Below, in pieces: positions 14,941 to 24,219 of a stretch of 36,981 nucleotides of DNA. Where the stretch lies: assembly GCA_017560605.1 (NCBI GenBank), contig JAFZEQ010000023.1, positions 1 to 36,981 on the forward strand. The letters are read 5' to 3'. The position numbers were made by a program, and so were the translations under genes. Within the stretch, counting starts at the first letter, position 1. Each line of letters opens with the position of its first letter. This DNA is from Paludibacteraceae bacterium. GTDB lineage: Bacteria; Bacteroidota; Bacteroidia; Bacteroidales; Paludibacteraceae. The notes under the pieces were generated by a model. The model did not search any database. It had not been told where the DNA came from and saw nothing but the letters and a program-made list of their open reading frames with translations.

Positions 14941-15963
14941 CTAAATCCTTGTCTTCGCATATGGTGCAGCATCAATAGGGCAAAATTCGCCTTTTAGATA
15001 CTTATAGTAACCTGCTTGCGCCACCATAGCAGCATTGTCTGTTGTATAGGCAAATGGTGGAATATACACCTGCCAACGGTGTCTTCTTCCTATGTCTATC
15101 AGTGCTTCCCTTAATCCGCTGTTTGCACTTACACCGCCAGCTACTGCTATTTCGTTGATTTTTAGGTCTTTCGCTGCGCGTTTTAGTTTATTGATCAATA
15201 TGTCTATTATTGTTTTTTGTAGCGATGCGCATAGGTCAGCTTTGTTTTCTTCAATAAAATTAGTGTTCGCTTTTAGTTGGTCGCGCAGGAAATACAAGAA
15301 TGATGTCTTCAAGCCAGAAAACGAATAGTTATAACCAGGTATATTAGGTTTTGCAAAACTAAAAGCTTCTGCATTTCCTTCTTTAGCTAAACGATCTATC
15401 CATGGACCACCAGGGTAGGGCAGTCCCATGATTTTGGCGCACTTGTCAAATGCTTCACCTGCTGCATCATCTATCGTCTGGCCAATAATTTCCATAGTGT
15501 AATGGTCTTTTACCAATACAATTTGGCTGTTGCCTCCACTTACTAGTAAACACAAAAACGGAAAATTAGGACAAGATATAGCCTGTTCCTCTGTTTTAAT
15601 AAAATGGGCCAATATATGAGCTTGTAAGTGGTTTACTTCTACTAGTGGAATATTGTGTGCTAGAGCAAGCCCTTTTGCAAAACTGGTACCCACCAACAAA
15701 CTACCTAGTAAACCTGGTCCACGAGTAAATGCAATAGCAGATAAATCGTGTGAGGCAACACCAGCATGTTTTAATGCTGCATCTACTACAGGCACTATAT
15801 TCAATTGGTGAGCGCGACTTGCCAGTTCAGGAACAACTCCGCCAAACTCCTCATGTACACCTTGTGATGCGGTTGTATTGCTCAACAATACACCATCGCA
15901 GATGACGGCAGCAGAGGTGTCGTCGCAACTAGATTCGATAGCTAATATGATTGTTTTTTTCAT
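14941..15963 (-). CDS. tsaD: tRNA N6-adenosine threonylcarbamoyltransferase
   Basis: A 340-residue Kae1/TsaD/Gcp protein that transfers threonylcarbamoyl from the TsaC product to A37 of tRNA, within the TsaB-TsaD-TsaE complex. Family signatures are AIESSCDDTSAAV at the N-terminus, the metal-binding HxxxH at H112/H116 (VNHLQAHILAH), VSGGNSQIVLV and VAGGVSANSGLREAL. The ATG at 15963 gives MKKTIILAIESSC; a longer frame starting at 16077 would run through the promoter and is rejected. The predicted transcription start is about 2 bases ahead of the ATG, so the mRNA is practically leaderless. TsaB and TsaE are not in the window. Confidence 0.95.
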   Translation of the reverse strand: MKKTIILAIESSCDDTSAAVICDGVLLSNTTASQGVHEEFGGVVPELASRAHQLNIVPVVDAALKHAGVASHDLSAIAFTRGPGLLGSLLVGTSFAKGLALAHNIPLVEVNHLQAHILAHFIKTEEQAISCPNFPFLCLLVSGGNSQIVLVKDHYTMEIIGQTIDDAAGEAFDKCAKIMGLPYPGGPWIDRLAKEGNAEAFSFAKPNIPGYNYSFSGLKTSFLYFLRDQLKANTNFIEENKADLCASLQKTIIDILINKLKRAAKDLKINEIAVAGGVSANSGLREALIDIGRRHRWQVYIPPFAYTTDNAAMVAQAGYYKYLKGEFCPIDAAPYAKTRI

Positions 15964-15971
15964 TTCGAGTG

Positions 15972-16003
15972 CAAAAGTATAAAAAAATTTGGAAACTTGC
16001 AAA
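15972..16003 (-). promoter_or_regulatory. Promoter of tsaD
   Basis: On the minus strand TACTTTTG (15979-15972) and TTTG (16003-16000) are 20 bases apart, a full consensus. The predicted start is near 15965, two bases from the ATG. It interlocks with the divergent kinase promoter at 15988-16019. Confidence 0.7.
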
Positions 16004-16019
16004 TTTTTGTGTACCTTTG
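15988..16019 (+). promoter_or_regulatory. Promoter of the nucleoside kinase operon
   Basis: TTTG (15988-15991), a 20-base spacer and TACCTTTG (16012-16019) match fully. The leader before the ATG at 16040 is about 14 bases. The element overlaps the tsaD promoter by 16 bases. Confidence 0.7.
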
Positions 16020-16039
16020 CACGCAAATTTAAGAGTACT

Positions 16040-17716
16040 ATGAAGCAAACTGTAACAATCTTTTGCAAAAATACCAAGCAATATATTGAAGTTGCTTGTG
16101 GTACATCATTGCGTGAACTCTATGATCAGTTGGGGCTTTCATTGACCTATCCTGTGCTTGCAGCGAGAGTTAACTATAAGGTTCAAAGCCTCAATTTTGT
16201 TATATATAAACCTAAAGATATTGAGTTTATTGATGCTTCTAGCGAAAGCGGAAGACGATGCTACCTACGCTCCCTTAGTATGCTACTTACTTGCGCAGCT
16301 AGCGAGTTATGGCCCGGTTGCGACTTGCGTATTGAACATCCTATTAGCAATGGCTTTTACTGTACTCTTCGCGATTCGTCTAGTAACGTACGACCAGTGT
16401 CGCAAGACATGATAGAGGCGCTCAAACAGAAGATGAATGATATTGTGTCTGAAGACCGTCCTATCATAACCGAAGAAAGGCAGACAAAAGAGGTTATTCG
16501 ACTTTTCGGTAAACGAGGAACTGGTCAAACAACGCTTTTTGAGACGCTAGGTAATCCATACTGTCGTTACTATAGAATAGGCGACTATATTGACTACTAT
16601 ACAGGTGCTCTGGTACCTTCTACTGCATACCTCAATATCTATGATGTGGTTAGCTACCGAGATAATCTGCTGTTACGTATACCTAGTCGTGAAGATCCTA
16701 GTCAGCTTGCACCTATGTGCGAAGAAGATAAACGATATGGTATATTTCAAGAATATGTGGGTTGGAACAAACTATTGCATATCAGCAATGTAGGTGATTT
16801 TAACCGAGCTTGCAAAAACCAAAAATCCTTTGAGATGATCAAGTTATCTGAGGCCCTGCATGAAAAGAAAGTAGCGCAAATTGCAGATCAAATAGCTAAC
16901 CGTGAAGGTGGTATTCCTAAATTTGTACTCATCTCTGGACCATCATCGTCAGGTAAAACTACCTTCTCCAAACGACTCACTATTCAGCTTATGGTCAATG
17001 GAATACGACCAGTAGTCATCTCTATGGATAACTATTTCGTTAATAGAGAAGATACACCTCGCGATGAAAATGGACAATGGGACTTTGAGCATCTTAATAC
17101 GCTTGATTTACCTACTTTCCGACGCGATTTGCAGGCACTTCTAGATGGTGAAACCGTTTCGTTACCGTTTTATAACTTTGAAACGGGTTTGAGAGAATAT
17201 CGAGGAGATACATTGAAGTTGGAGGACGATACGGTTGTTATATTGGAGGGATTGCATGCGCTTAACCCTTCTCTAATTCCTAATATACCTCGTGAAATGA
17301 CATTCAAGATTTATGTCAGTTCGCTAACTACTGTCAATCTAGACAACCACAATTGGATTCCTACTGTCGATGTTCGACTTTTGCGTCGTATCGTTCGTGA
17401 TTATAGATACCGTGGATACTCTGCGCGTGAAACTATCGCGCGACTCGATAGTGTCGAGCGAGGAGCTAATATTTGGATTGTTCCTTTTCAGGAAGAAGCG
17501 GATGTTATGTTCAATTCAGCATTGCTCTTTGAGTTAGCTGTACTTAAGCGACATGCTGAACCACTATTAGATGAGGTGCCTAAATATTGCGACGAGTATA
17601 CCACTGCACACCGACTCAAAAAGTACCTTAGTTACTTCGAATCGATACCAGAAAATGAAATACCTCCTACATCCTTCCTACGAGAATTCGTCGGCGGAAG
17701 TTCATTTAGATATTAA
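16040..17716 (+). CDS. Nucleoside (uridine-type) kinase with threonyl-tRNA-synthetase-like N-terminus
   Basis: A 558-residue protein. The N-terminal 60 residues resemble a TGS domain (IEVACGTSLRELYDQLG). The next part looks like the threonyl-tRNA synthetase editing-type domain (HPISNGFYCTL). The C-terminal half is a P-loop kinase of the uridine kinase/phosphoribulokinase family, with GPSSSGKTTF at about 300-309, ISMDNYFVNR and DTVVILEGLHALNP. This fused architecture is widespread in Bacteroidota and Firmicutes and is usually annotated as nucleoside kinase. It would phosphorylate uridine or cytidine, but the true substrate is not clear from sequence. An upstream TTG at 15989 lies inside the promoter and is rejected. 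The SPOR gene and folE follow on the same strand. Confidence 0.87.
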   Translation: MKQTVTIFCKNTKQYIEVACGTSLRELYDQLGLSLTYPVLAARVNYKVQSLNFVIYKPKDIEFIDASSESGRRCYLRSLSMLLTCAASELWPGCDLRIEHPISNGFYCTLRDSSSNVRPVSQDMIEALKQKMNDIVSEDRPIITEERQTKEVIRLFGKRGTGQTTLFETLGNPYCRYYRIGDYIDYYTGALVPSTAYLNIYDVVSYRDNLLLRIPSREDPSQLAPMCEEDKRYGIFQEYVGWNKLLHISNVGDFNRACKNQKSFEMIKLSEALHEKKVAQIADQIANREGGIPKFVLISGPSSSGKTTFSKRLTIQLMVNGIRPVVISMDNYFVNREDTPRDENGQWDFEHLNTLDLPTFRRDLQALLDGETVSLPFYNFETGLREYRGDTLKLEDDTVVILEGLHALNPSLIPNIPREMTFKIYVSSLTTVNLDNHNWIPTVDVRLLRRIVRDYRYRGYSARETIARLDSVERGANIWIVPFQEEADVMFNSALLFELAVLKRHAEPLLDEVPKYCDEYTTAHRLKKYLSYFESIPENEIPPTSFLREFVGGSSFRY

Positions 17717-17734
17717 TTAATCAAATTTTTATAT

Positions 17735-18217
17735 ATGAGACATCTATTTGCAATACTATTTGCTATTCTACCATTCACCTGCATTCTAGCCAATGATTCT
17801 ATCAAGGTTACAACTACGCCTGCTACAAGCAGTGATTCTGTTTGTACTTTTATACTCGATGCGATGCCTAATGCACAAGTGATCCAAAGTGAGGCTATCC
17901 GCAAACTCGTTCGCAACAGATATAAAATACCTGTTGTTAATGCGCCCAAAGCGATGCGTGGATTCCGAGTACAAATCTATTCTTCCAATAAGAATGGAGT
18001 TGCAATGGAGCAAGCCTACCGATTAGAGCGCGATGTGACTATCAAACTCGGTCTACCTGTTTATGTTCAAGCCGACCCTCCTTATTGGAAAGTGCGTGTG
18101 GGTGATTTTAAAGAGAAAGAAGATGCCGACAAGTTTGCTGTACTTATCAAGAAATACTACCCACAACTATCAGGAAGTATCTATGTTGTACCTGATCGTA
18201 TCATTATTACTAAATAG
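17735..18217 (+). CDS. Secreted SPOR-domain protein
   Basis: A 160-residue protein with a signal peptide (MRHLFAILFAILPFTCILA, cut near residue 19-20), a linker and a C-terminal SPOR domain from about residue 79. The domain shows the repeat pattern RGFRVQIYSSN, PPYWKVRVGDF and DADKFAVLIKKYYP ending in IYVVPDRI. SPOR domains bind peptidoglycan stripped of stem peptides, mostly at the division septum. It lies 18 bases after the kinase and 24 bases before folE, so one transcript is likely. The exact partner is unknown. Confidence 0.85.
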   Translation: MRHLFAILFAILPFTCILANDSIKVTTTPATSSDSVCTFILDAMPNAQVIQSEAIRKLVRNRYKIPVVNAPKAMRGFRVQIYSSNKNGVAMEQAYRLERDVTIKLGLPVYVQADPPYWKVRVGDFKEKEDADKFAVLIKKYYPQLSGSIYVVPDRIIITK

Positions 18218-18241
18218 TAAAATCTGTACATTATACACCTC

Positions 18242-18820
18242 ATGACCCCATTCATCCCTTCAGACGAAAAGACGCAGGCTATCGCTCAACATATACAAGC
18301 CATCTTGGATATTCTAGGTCAAGATACCCAGCGTGAAGGACTACAAAAAACACCTGTGCGTGTGGGTGCGGCTATGCAACATCTCACACAGGGATACGAG
18401 CAGGATGCTCAAGCTATTCTAGAATCTGCACTCTTTGAGGAAGATTATCGACAAATGGTTGTAGTAAAGGACATACCTTTTTACTCACTTTGCGAACATC
18501 ATATGCTCCCATTTTTTGGAAAGGCGCATGTTGCTTATATACCTAATGGCAAGATAACGGGGCTTAGCAAGATAGCGCGTGTAGTAGATGTTTTTGCGCG
18601 TCGTCTGCAAGTACAGGAGCGTATGACACGCGAAATAAAAGATTGTATTGAGCAAACACTTCAACCACTAGGAGTTATGGTAGTCATAGAGGCAGAGCAT
18701 CTATGTATGCAGATGAGAGGAGTCGAAAAAACTCATAGTCTGACTACAACAAGCGATTTTACTGGTGCTTTTACACGCCCAGAAACACGCGAGGAGTTTA
18801 TGAACCTCATACGTCGTTAA
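18242..18820 (+). CDS. folE: GTP cyclohydrolase I
   Basis: A 192-residue enzyme converting GTP to 7,8-dihydroneopterin triphosphate plus formate, the first step of folate (or queuosine-type) synthesis. The zinc ligands C84, H87 (SLCEHHMLP) and C155 (HLCMQMRG) are all present, marking the zinc-dependent FolE (type IA). The motif TPVRVGAAM and the end [16 protein letters not shown] are also typical. The ATG at 18242 is immediately followed by a family-like N-terminus. The gene ends the kinase-SPOR-folE run, just ahead of a strong bidirectional hairpin. Confidence 0.95.
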   Translation: MTPFIPSDEKTQAIAQHIQAILDILGQDTQREGLQKTPVRVGAAMQHLTQGYEQDAQAILESALFEEDYRQMVVVKDIPFYSLCEHHMLPFFGKAHVAYIPNGKITGLSKIARVVDVFARRLQVQERMTREIKDCIEQTLQPLGVMVVIEAEHLCMQMRGVEKTHSLTTTSDFTGAFTRPETREEFMNLIRR

Positions 18821-18829
18821 CATTACTAC

Positions 18830-18880
18830 TATAATATAATGAACGGAGGATGTATAGCATTCTCCGTTCATTATATTATA
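18830..18880. terminator. Long bidirectional terminator hairpin
   Basis: A perfect 19-base inverted repeat (18830-18848 and 18862-18880, core GAACGGAG/CTCCGTTC flanked by TATAATATAAT arms) around a 13-base loop lies between convergent folE and the GT-C-like gene. The AT-rich base of the stem can serve as U-tract in both directions. Confidence 0.65.
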
Positions 18881-18883
18881 CAT

Positions 18884-19981
18884 TTATTGTTTGGTGGCCA
18901 CTATAATATAAAACGGCAATCCTAAAGTCAGATATGTGATATCAAAGGTAGATGTGTATAGCTCTCCCCATACATTCTCTGTCCACATTTTGATTACAAA
19001 GGCTATCGCTACAAGCATCGTCAGTACTAGAGCTGTTGTTAGTACACGTGTCGATTCTTTTCCTTTGAAATATATAGTCGTTCCTACTGCTATTACTAAC
19101 CAGATAACCAATGATAACATACTTCCTTGACGCGTTTGTAGCACAAACGGATTATACTCAAAGAATAACAAAGTACTACCTTGCCAAAATATAAATGGTA
19201 GGATAGTTAGAATAAAAATAAACGCGACTATTCCTATGAATAGCATTTGTTTTTTCCATCCTATTTTCAGAAAATCATATCCATACATAACTGCCAATGG
19301 TATCACGGCAACTAGTCTAGTCGATAGTAGCAGAGCTGATAGCAACGCTATAAGCACGGTATTTTCTTCTAGTCGTACTTGTTTATATCTTAACCACTCT
19401 GTTATCACGCATACAACCATAATGTTGGTTATCAAGTCGCTCCTTACTGCGATTTCGTACCATAGGGCTGGTGATATCAGCAGCATACATGTGGCAATCA
19501 ATGCGCATTCTCTCTCGCGCGTTATATATAAGGTGTAAATGAGCAATCCTAATACTACAATAATCGATAAACCTACATTACCTATGGCATAGAACGGTAG
19601 ATGAAGTATTTGCCATACGGGGAGAGGTGAACCGTATCCGCCTAGATGCGTTTGTTGTCCGTATGGGTATTCCCCTTCAATCATCCCTTGCAAGAAGTTA
19701 TGAATGGCTGACCATCTATCTACTTGTATAGTCATCGGATCAATAGCGTATTGTATGCCGATACCTGTGCCGAGTAAGAGTAGGGTAGTGCCTATTAGCC
19801 AACGGCTAGGATGTCTCAGTTTGTTTATCTTCCTAGGGAGTATCCATACGATACTAGCTGCGCATATGGCATATACACAACTTACACACATATGCCATTC
19901 CGTTATGCGTGCTCCGTACTTATCAACAAAAATCGCATTGATCAGCACATATATTATTATAGCTATATACTCTCGCTTCAT
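18884..19981 (-). CDS. Polytopic membrane protein, GT-C glycosyltransferase-like
   Basis: A 365-residue protein with about ten hydrophobic helices. I do not recognise a precise family. The general look is that of GT-C fold lipid-linked sugar transferases: a first loop with acidic residues after helix 3 (DPMTIQVDRWSAIHNFLQGM, then EGEYPYGQQTHLGGYGSPLP), followed by a series of short helices and SPALWYEIAVRSD. It is the third gene of the rdgB-porZ operon, 60 bases after the porZ stop. Since PorZ takes part in attaching cargo to anionic LPS in Porphyromonas gingivalis, a role in that glycan is attractive but only inferred from position. Confidence 0.6.
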   Translation of the reverse strand: MKREYIAIIIYVLINAIFVDKYGARITEWHMCVSCVYAICAASIVWILPRKINKLRHPSRWLIGTTLLLLGTGIGIQYAIDPMTIQVDRWSAIHNFLQGMIEGEYPYGQQTHLGGYGSPLPVWQILHLPFYAIGNVGLSIIVVLGLLIYTLYITRERECALIATCMLLISPALWYEIAVRSDLITNIMVVCVITEWLRYKQVRLEENTVLIALLSALLLSTRLVAVIPLAVMYGYDFLKIGWKKQMLFIGIVAFIFILTILPFIFWQGSTLLFFEYNPFVLQTRQGSMLSLVIWLVIAVGTTIYFKGKESTRVLTTALVLTMLVAIAFVIKMWTENVWGELYTSTFDITYLTLGLPFYIIVATKQ

Positions 19982-20041
19982 AGCCTAATTATAGGATGTT
20001 AAAAACAGAAAGACTCATGTAATTTAAATAGCTCCTGCTCG

Positions 20042-23000
20042 TTAATTCACGATCAACACCTTTACGGTACCATGTACTTCGCCATTTTTTGTGTTGCATA
20101 TAGCTGTGTACACACCGGTGCCTACGCGTTTGCCTTGCGCATTTTTCCCGTCCCAAGTAGCTCGGCCTCCGTTAGATTCAAGTCTTCTTACTAGGCAACC
20201 ACTAGCGTCTACTATTCGTAATTCAGTGTCCTGCACTAAACCATCAAAAGTGATATAGCCCATATAATCCTCGCGAATAGGATTAGGATATACAGATATC
20301 TTCTCGTAACTTACTTGAGCCTCACTAGCGTCACTCATATAGGATACTAGACCCGCGCCTGTTCCTAAGAATACTTCTCCGGATGACTCTTGTATAGCAA
20401 TAGATATCACATTGTCGCTAGGCAATATAGAGTTCTCTGTTGTAAAGTGTTCTACGGTCTCTACTGTGTAGCTAGGATCAATTACATTGTCCATATTAGG
20501 TTTCAATAGGAATACACCTGAATTAGCGGTAGCTACCCATAGTCTATTACCTCCGTCTATCTTGATGTCATTGATTTGCTCATTATCTAGTAAGTAGTCA
20601 CCTAAATTTGTCCCGTCGTTACGCGGAATAATCACACGATAGCAACGGTTGGATGTGCCAAAGTCTACACTCGCAGGTATAACCAATATACCATCATCTG
20701 TACCTATCCATATTGCGTTATTATGGTCTTGTGCTATCGTGTGGATAGTTATTGGTCTCAATATGTTATTGTTTTGATCGATCCACTCAGTGCGATACAT
20801 TACTTTGTCATCATTGCTGTTAGTAGGTGTGCCATTGTCGTCTAGCAGTATCAAACCTGTGTTATAACGCAATAGTGGAATCCACTTCCAATTCTCTTTG
20901 CGCCTATCAATCAATATATCTCCCGGAGTATGCATCTCAATGGCTTTACCACCGTAGTTTACTTGATACGCATACCAGCGATTATCAGGTGTAATAACAT
21001 GGATGCTCTTCGTTTCACCGCCACCAGCATTTACTACCCATAAGTTACCTTCGCTGTCATAGCACATACCATCCGTACGAGTAAAAGTTAGATCTGCTCC
21101 ATCTACAGCCGACATTAACTTACTGTTTGTGGGTAAATATGTATTTACAATCTTGTCCTCATACATCTCGTACAAGCCAGTACCATAACTACTTATATAG
21201 TAGTGCTTGTCATCTTTAGGATCTTGTGCCACATTCATCAAGTCTAGTACCTGATTGTTTTTGTTCTGCTTTTTTAATTCCGCATTGCGTATATTGTGCC
21301 AAGTGTCATTCTCATATATCATCAACTCGCCAGCGCGTTTGTACCTATCTGCCCATCTACCACCAGGCACCATATATAGCTTGTCACCAAAAAACTTTAT
21401 TTTATATGCAAAATTACTCGAAGGACCTTCTGGATAATACTTCTCCTCCACTTGAGTCTCTATCGTGTGTCGAATCAAACCATCCGACTCCGATCCGATC
21501 CAATAGTATCCTCCATCTTTAGCTATTGAGTGGCATATCACATGATCCATCATCCATGTTATTGGACCGTTCTTATTCAACCTACCTACCCCTGTCTTGT
21601 TATATGACAACACATACAACTCATCACCAGTCTGACAAAAACCTTTTAGTTTTCTTGTTTCTAGCAATTTCCAATCCTCCTTTTGCATCACATGCAACTG
21701 CTTATCTAACATCACATATAATGTTCCGCTATAGGCGCGCATACCATTCACTTCTTTGCACGATGGCAATAAACGCTTCTGCCAATAAGCATAATCCACC
21801 AAGTTATCACTCATCTGAGCATAATACAATTCTGTATCTGTTAAGGCATATACTGTGCTACCAGATGTGCAGATATACTTCACATCCACTTCGCTACTAC
21901 CATGACCAATATAGTATGTATCCTCTATCTCCACCTTCTGCATATTTAGCACTAGTATACCCCAATTCATTGCAAGGTAAGCTTTTTCCTTGTATATGCA
22001 AACATCTTGCACGGATTTACTACCACTCATCTGCTTCAAGTATAAGTCTGATATCGTCTTTATATCACCATTAGCATCGATGATGTCTATCATACCATCT
22101 TGGTATGTAACCAACATCTTATTCAACTGTTTGTTGTATGCTATATGATTAATACTTGAAGCGCTCAAACCATCCAACTTTGTTTGGCTGCGAACCACTC
22201 CAGTAGTCTTGTCTACCGAGAACAAAGATTGCGACGACAATCCGTATACCATATCACCCAGGCATACTACCTCATTGATACTGCTAAATGCCGGATGTGC
22301 ACGCCATCTATACATACTACCCATTTCCTGCTTTTGCTCATCTTCCTGCCACTCGTGCGAAGATACTACTTCAGGCTCTTCAATATAGGATACTAAACCG
22401 CCGCTCGTGCCGATATACATCTTGCCATTCGTTTCGTCATAAGCCATCGTCAGCACACAGTTGGCTGGCATGACACTGTTATCACTGGTCCAGCATGCCA
22501 CAATCTCGGTGCATTCTCTATTCAATATATAAACACCACCAGTCTGCGTGCCAATCCATATCTGTCCCTTGCTATCCCATGCAAAGCAATTTACACGCTC
22601 ATTTTCCAGTAGGTATGTATCATCTGCCATCTTAATACGCAAACGCTTGCAAGCATTACTGCCCATCACATCGGCATCACGGGCTAATATGATTGGGCCA
22701 TGGGACGAACCTATCCATATATCACCTTCGGGTGACTTAGCTACTGCAAAGAAGAACTCAGGTTTTACTATACCACCATCTTGATCCATATAGTCACTTC
22801 GTATTTTGCACTTATCGTCGCTCATGTCCCATTTAGTACCGCTATCTTCAAGTACAATCACAGCCGCCTCGCTCCTGCATGATATGATCCATTTTCTATC
22901 TCCATCCACCAAGATCCCTCCGGGTGTGCTCAATACAAACTTTTCACCATCCTCTTTGTATAGGTTCAAGCCGCGCTGACTGCCATCTCTTCTAAAACAA

Positions 23001-24202
23001 ACTAAACTTGTATCCACACCACCAGCTACTGTCACCCATACATCTCCATCTGCATCCCATACGGCTGCATCTGTTCTCGTGTACCTGTCAGGATTATTTG
23101 GCGCTGCTGCACCGATAATGCTGTTGGATGGAGTATAATGTTTGCTTAGTTGATCGGCTTTGAACTCGTATAATCCAGTTCCATAACTAGTTACGAAATA
23201 GTGTGAAGAATCCATAGGGTCCACGGCAATGTCGGTCAAATCTAATACTGGTTTTTGGGTAATAGCTTTGATTTCAGTATCAGTGATATTGAGCCATTGT
23301 TCTCCATTAAAGATCATTACATGTCCTGGTTGTTTATTTTGGTTCACCCATCTGCCACCTTGCACCATGTATACACGACCACCTTGACTTACTAATTTAT
23401 ACGCCACATTTACCTGTGGACCATCTGGTAGATAATATTGCTTACCACCTGCCTTTTGTACACGCTCTACACCTTTTGCTCCAGCTACTTTCCATACATC
23501 ACCATCTGCGCTCACATACTCTTTGCCTTTCTTGTTATCAAAAGCAATATTACTACGTTTGCTAGCTTGCCAATATCTATAATCTACAATATTATCCATT
23601 CTCTTGGCCGCATAGACGCTATCCTTGGTTTGAGCATAAATACTATCAGTCTCTAGTAATACATCTAGTACTTTTACATCCTTCGCTTCGTGACCAATAT
23701 AGTAGGTGTCCACTATTTTGTATTCTTCTAAATCAAAAGTTAGAATGCCAAAATCCATCGACAGATATGCCATCTTGCCCTCGATGCTGATATTATTACA
23801 TCCCTTTGAATAACTCAACTGCTTGCTGTACAGATCCGATACATATTGCATCTTGTTTTTGTTCTGCCATACATCGATCTTACCATCGGTGTAAATAAGT
23901 AGCATCTGACTGCGAGCAGTATCGTATGCTATCTGTGCAATATCAGTGCCGTGCATACCCGAGAAATTGTTATACAAAGTCATTTTCTCGCTAATTTGAT
24001 CTATACTAAACAACTTGCCATTAGCCACAGCATACACTTCCTTGTTGTCCATTGCTATCTGTTGTACACTGTTGTACGCGAAATGGGTTTTCCAATGTGA
24101 TTGATAAGCATGTTCACCAACTGCACCCATAGCCCATAAACAATGACCTATAGCTAATACTGTTATCCAAATAAATCTCTTCATACCTTTATTCTTAACC
24201 AT
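20042..24202 (-). CDS. porZ: PorZ-like T9SS protein with the propeller region duplicated
   Basis: A 1386-residue secreted protein. Start is at the ATG 24202, or at 24184 (residue 7), where a signal peptide KRFIWITVLAIGHCLWAMGA begins. Residues about 37-606 form a PorZ-type propeller region. Residues about 632-1288 repeat the same region. Residues 1301-1386 form one C-terminal T9SS-type sandwich (SVYPNP, ATWDGKNAQGKRVGTGVY). Matching pairs include DTYYIGHEAKDVKV/DTYYIGHGSSEVDV, YMVQGGRW/YMVPGGRW and SYGTGLYEF/SYGTGLYEM. PorZ of P. gingivalis is about 780 residues with two propellers and one CTD and helps cargo attach to A-LPS. The extra propeller set is the oddity. Copy 1 lacks about 70 residues present in copy 2. 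It follows rdgB by 17 bases. Confidence 0.82.
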   Translation of the reverse strand: MVKNKGMKRFIWITVLAIGHCLWAMGAVGEHAYQSHWKTHFAYNSVQQIAMDNKEVYAVANGKLFSIDQISEKMTLYNNFSGMHGTDIAQIAYDTARSQMLLIYTDGKIDVWQNKNKMQYVSDLYSKQLSYSKGCNNISIEGKMAYLSMDFGILTFDLEEYKIVDTYYIGHEAKDVKVLDVLLETDSIYAQTKDSVYAAKRMDNIVDYRYWQASKRSNIAFDNKKGKEYVSADGDVWKVAGAKGVERVQKAGGKQYYLPDGPQVNVAYKLVSQGGRVYMVQGGRWVNQNKQPGHVMIFNGEQWLNITDTEIKAITQKPVLDLTDIAVDPMDSSHYFVTSYGTGLYEFKADQLSKHYTPSNSIIGAAAPNNPDRYTRTDAAVWDADGDVWVTVAGGVDTSLVCFRRDGSQRGLNLYKEDGEKFVLSTPGGILVDGDRKWIISCRSEAAVIVLEDSGTKWDMSDDKCKIRSDYMDQDGGIVKPEFFFAVAKSPEGDIWIGSSHGPIILARDADVMGSNACKRLRIKMADDTYLLENERVNCFAWDSKGQIWIGTQTGGVYILNRECTEIVACWTSDNSVMPANCVLTMAYDETNGKMYIGTSGGLVSYIEEPEVVSSHEWQEDEQKQEMGSMYRWRAHPAFSSINEVVCLGDMVYGLSSQSLFSVDKTTGVVRSQTKLDGLSASSINHIAYNKQLNKMLVTYQDGMIDIIDANGDIKTISDLYLKQMSGSKSVQDVCIYKEKAYLAMNWGILVLNMQKVEIEDTYYIGHGSSEVDVKYICTSGSTVYALTDTELYYAQMSDNLVDYAYWQKRLLPSCKEVNGMRAYSGTLYVMLDKQLHVMQKEDWKLLETRKLKGFCQTGDELYVLSYNKTGVGRLNKNGPITWMMDHVICHSIAKDGGYYWIGSESDGLIRHTIETQVEEKYYPEGPSSNFAYKIKFFGDKLYMVPGGRWADRYKRAGELMIYENDTWHNIRNAELKKQNKNNQVLDLMNVAQDPKDDKHYYISSYGTGLYEMYEDKIVNTYLPTNSKLMSAVDGADLTFTRTDGMCYDSEGNLWVVNAGGGETKSIHVITPDNRWYAYQVNYGGKAIEMHTPGDILIDRRKENWKWIPLLRYNTGLILLDDNGTPTNSNDDKVMYRTEWIDQNNNILRPITIHTIAQDHNNAIWIGTDDGILVIPASVDFGTSNRCYRVIIPRNDGTNLGDYLLDNEQINDIKIDGGNRLWVATANSGVFLLKPNMDNVIDPSYTVETVEHFTTENSILPSDNVISIAIQESSGEVFLGTGAGLVSYMSDASEAQVSYEKISVYPNPIREDYMGYITFDGLVQDTELRIVDASGCLVRRLESNGGRATWDGKNAQGKRVGTGVYTAICNTKNGEVHGTVKVLIVN

Positions 24203-24219
24203 TCTGTCGATGTTTATCC

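Noticed and set aside
15989..16077. Overlapping N-terminal extensions of tsaD and of the nucleoside kinase
   Set aside because: Both run through the interlocked promoters; homologous starts are at 15963 and 16040.
21526..22074. 182-codon open frame opposite porZ
   Set aside because: It lies antisense inside a well-supported coding sequence, has no promoter and is rich in Ser, His and Tyr, as expected of a shadow frame.
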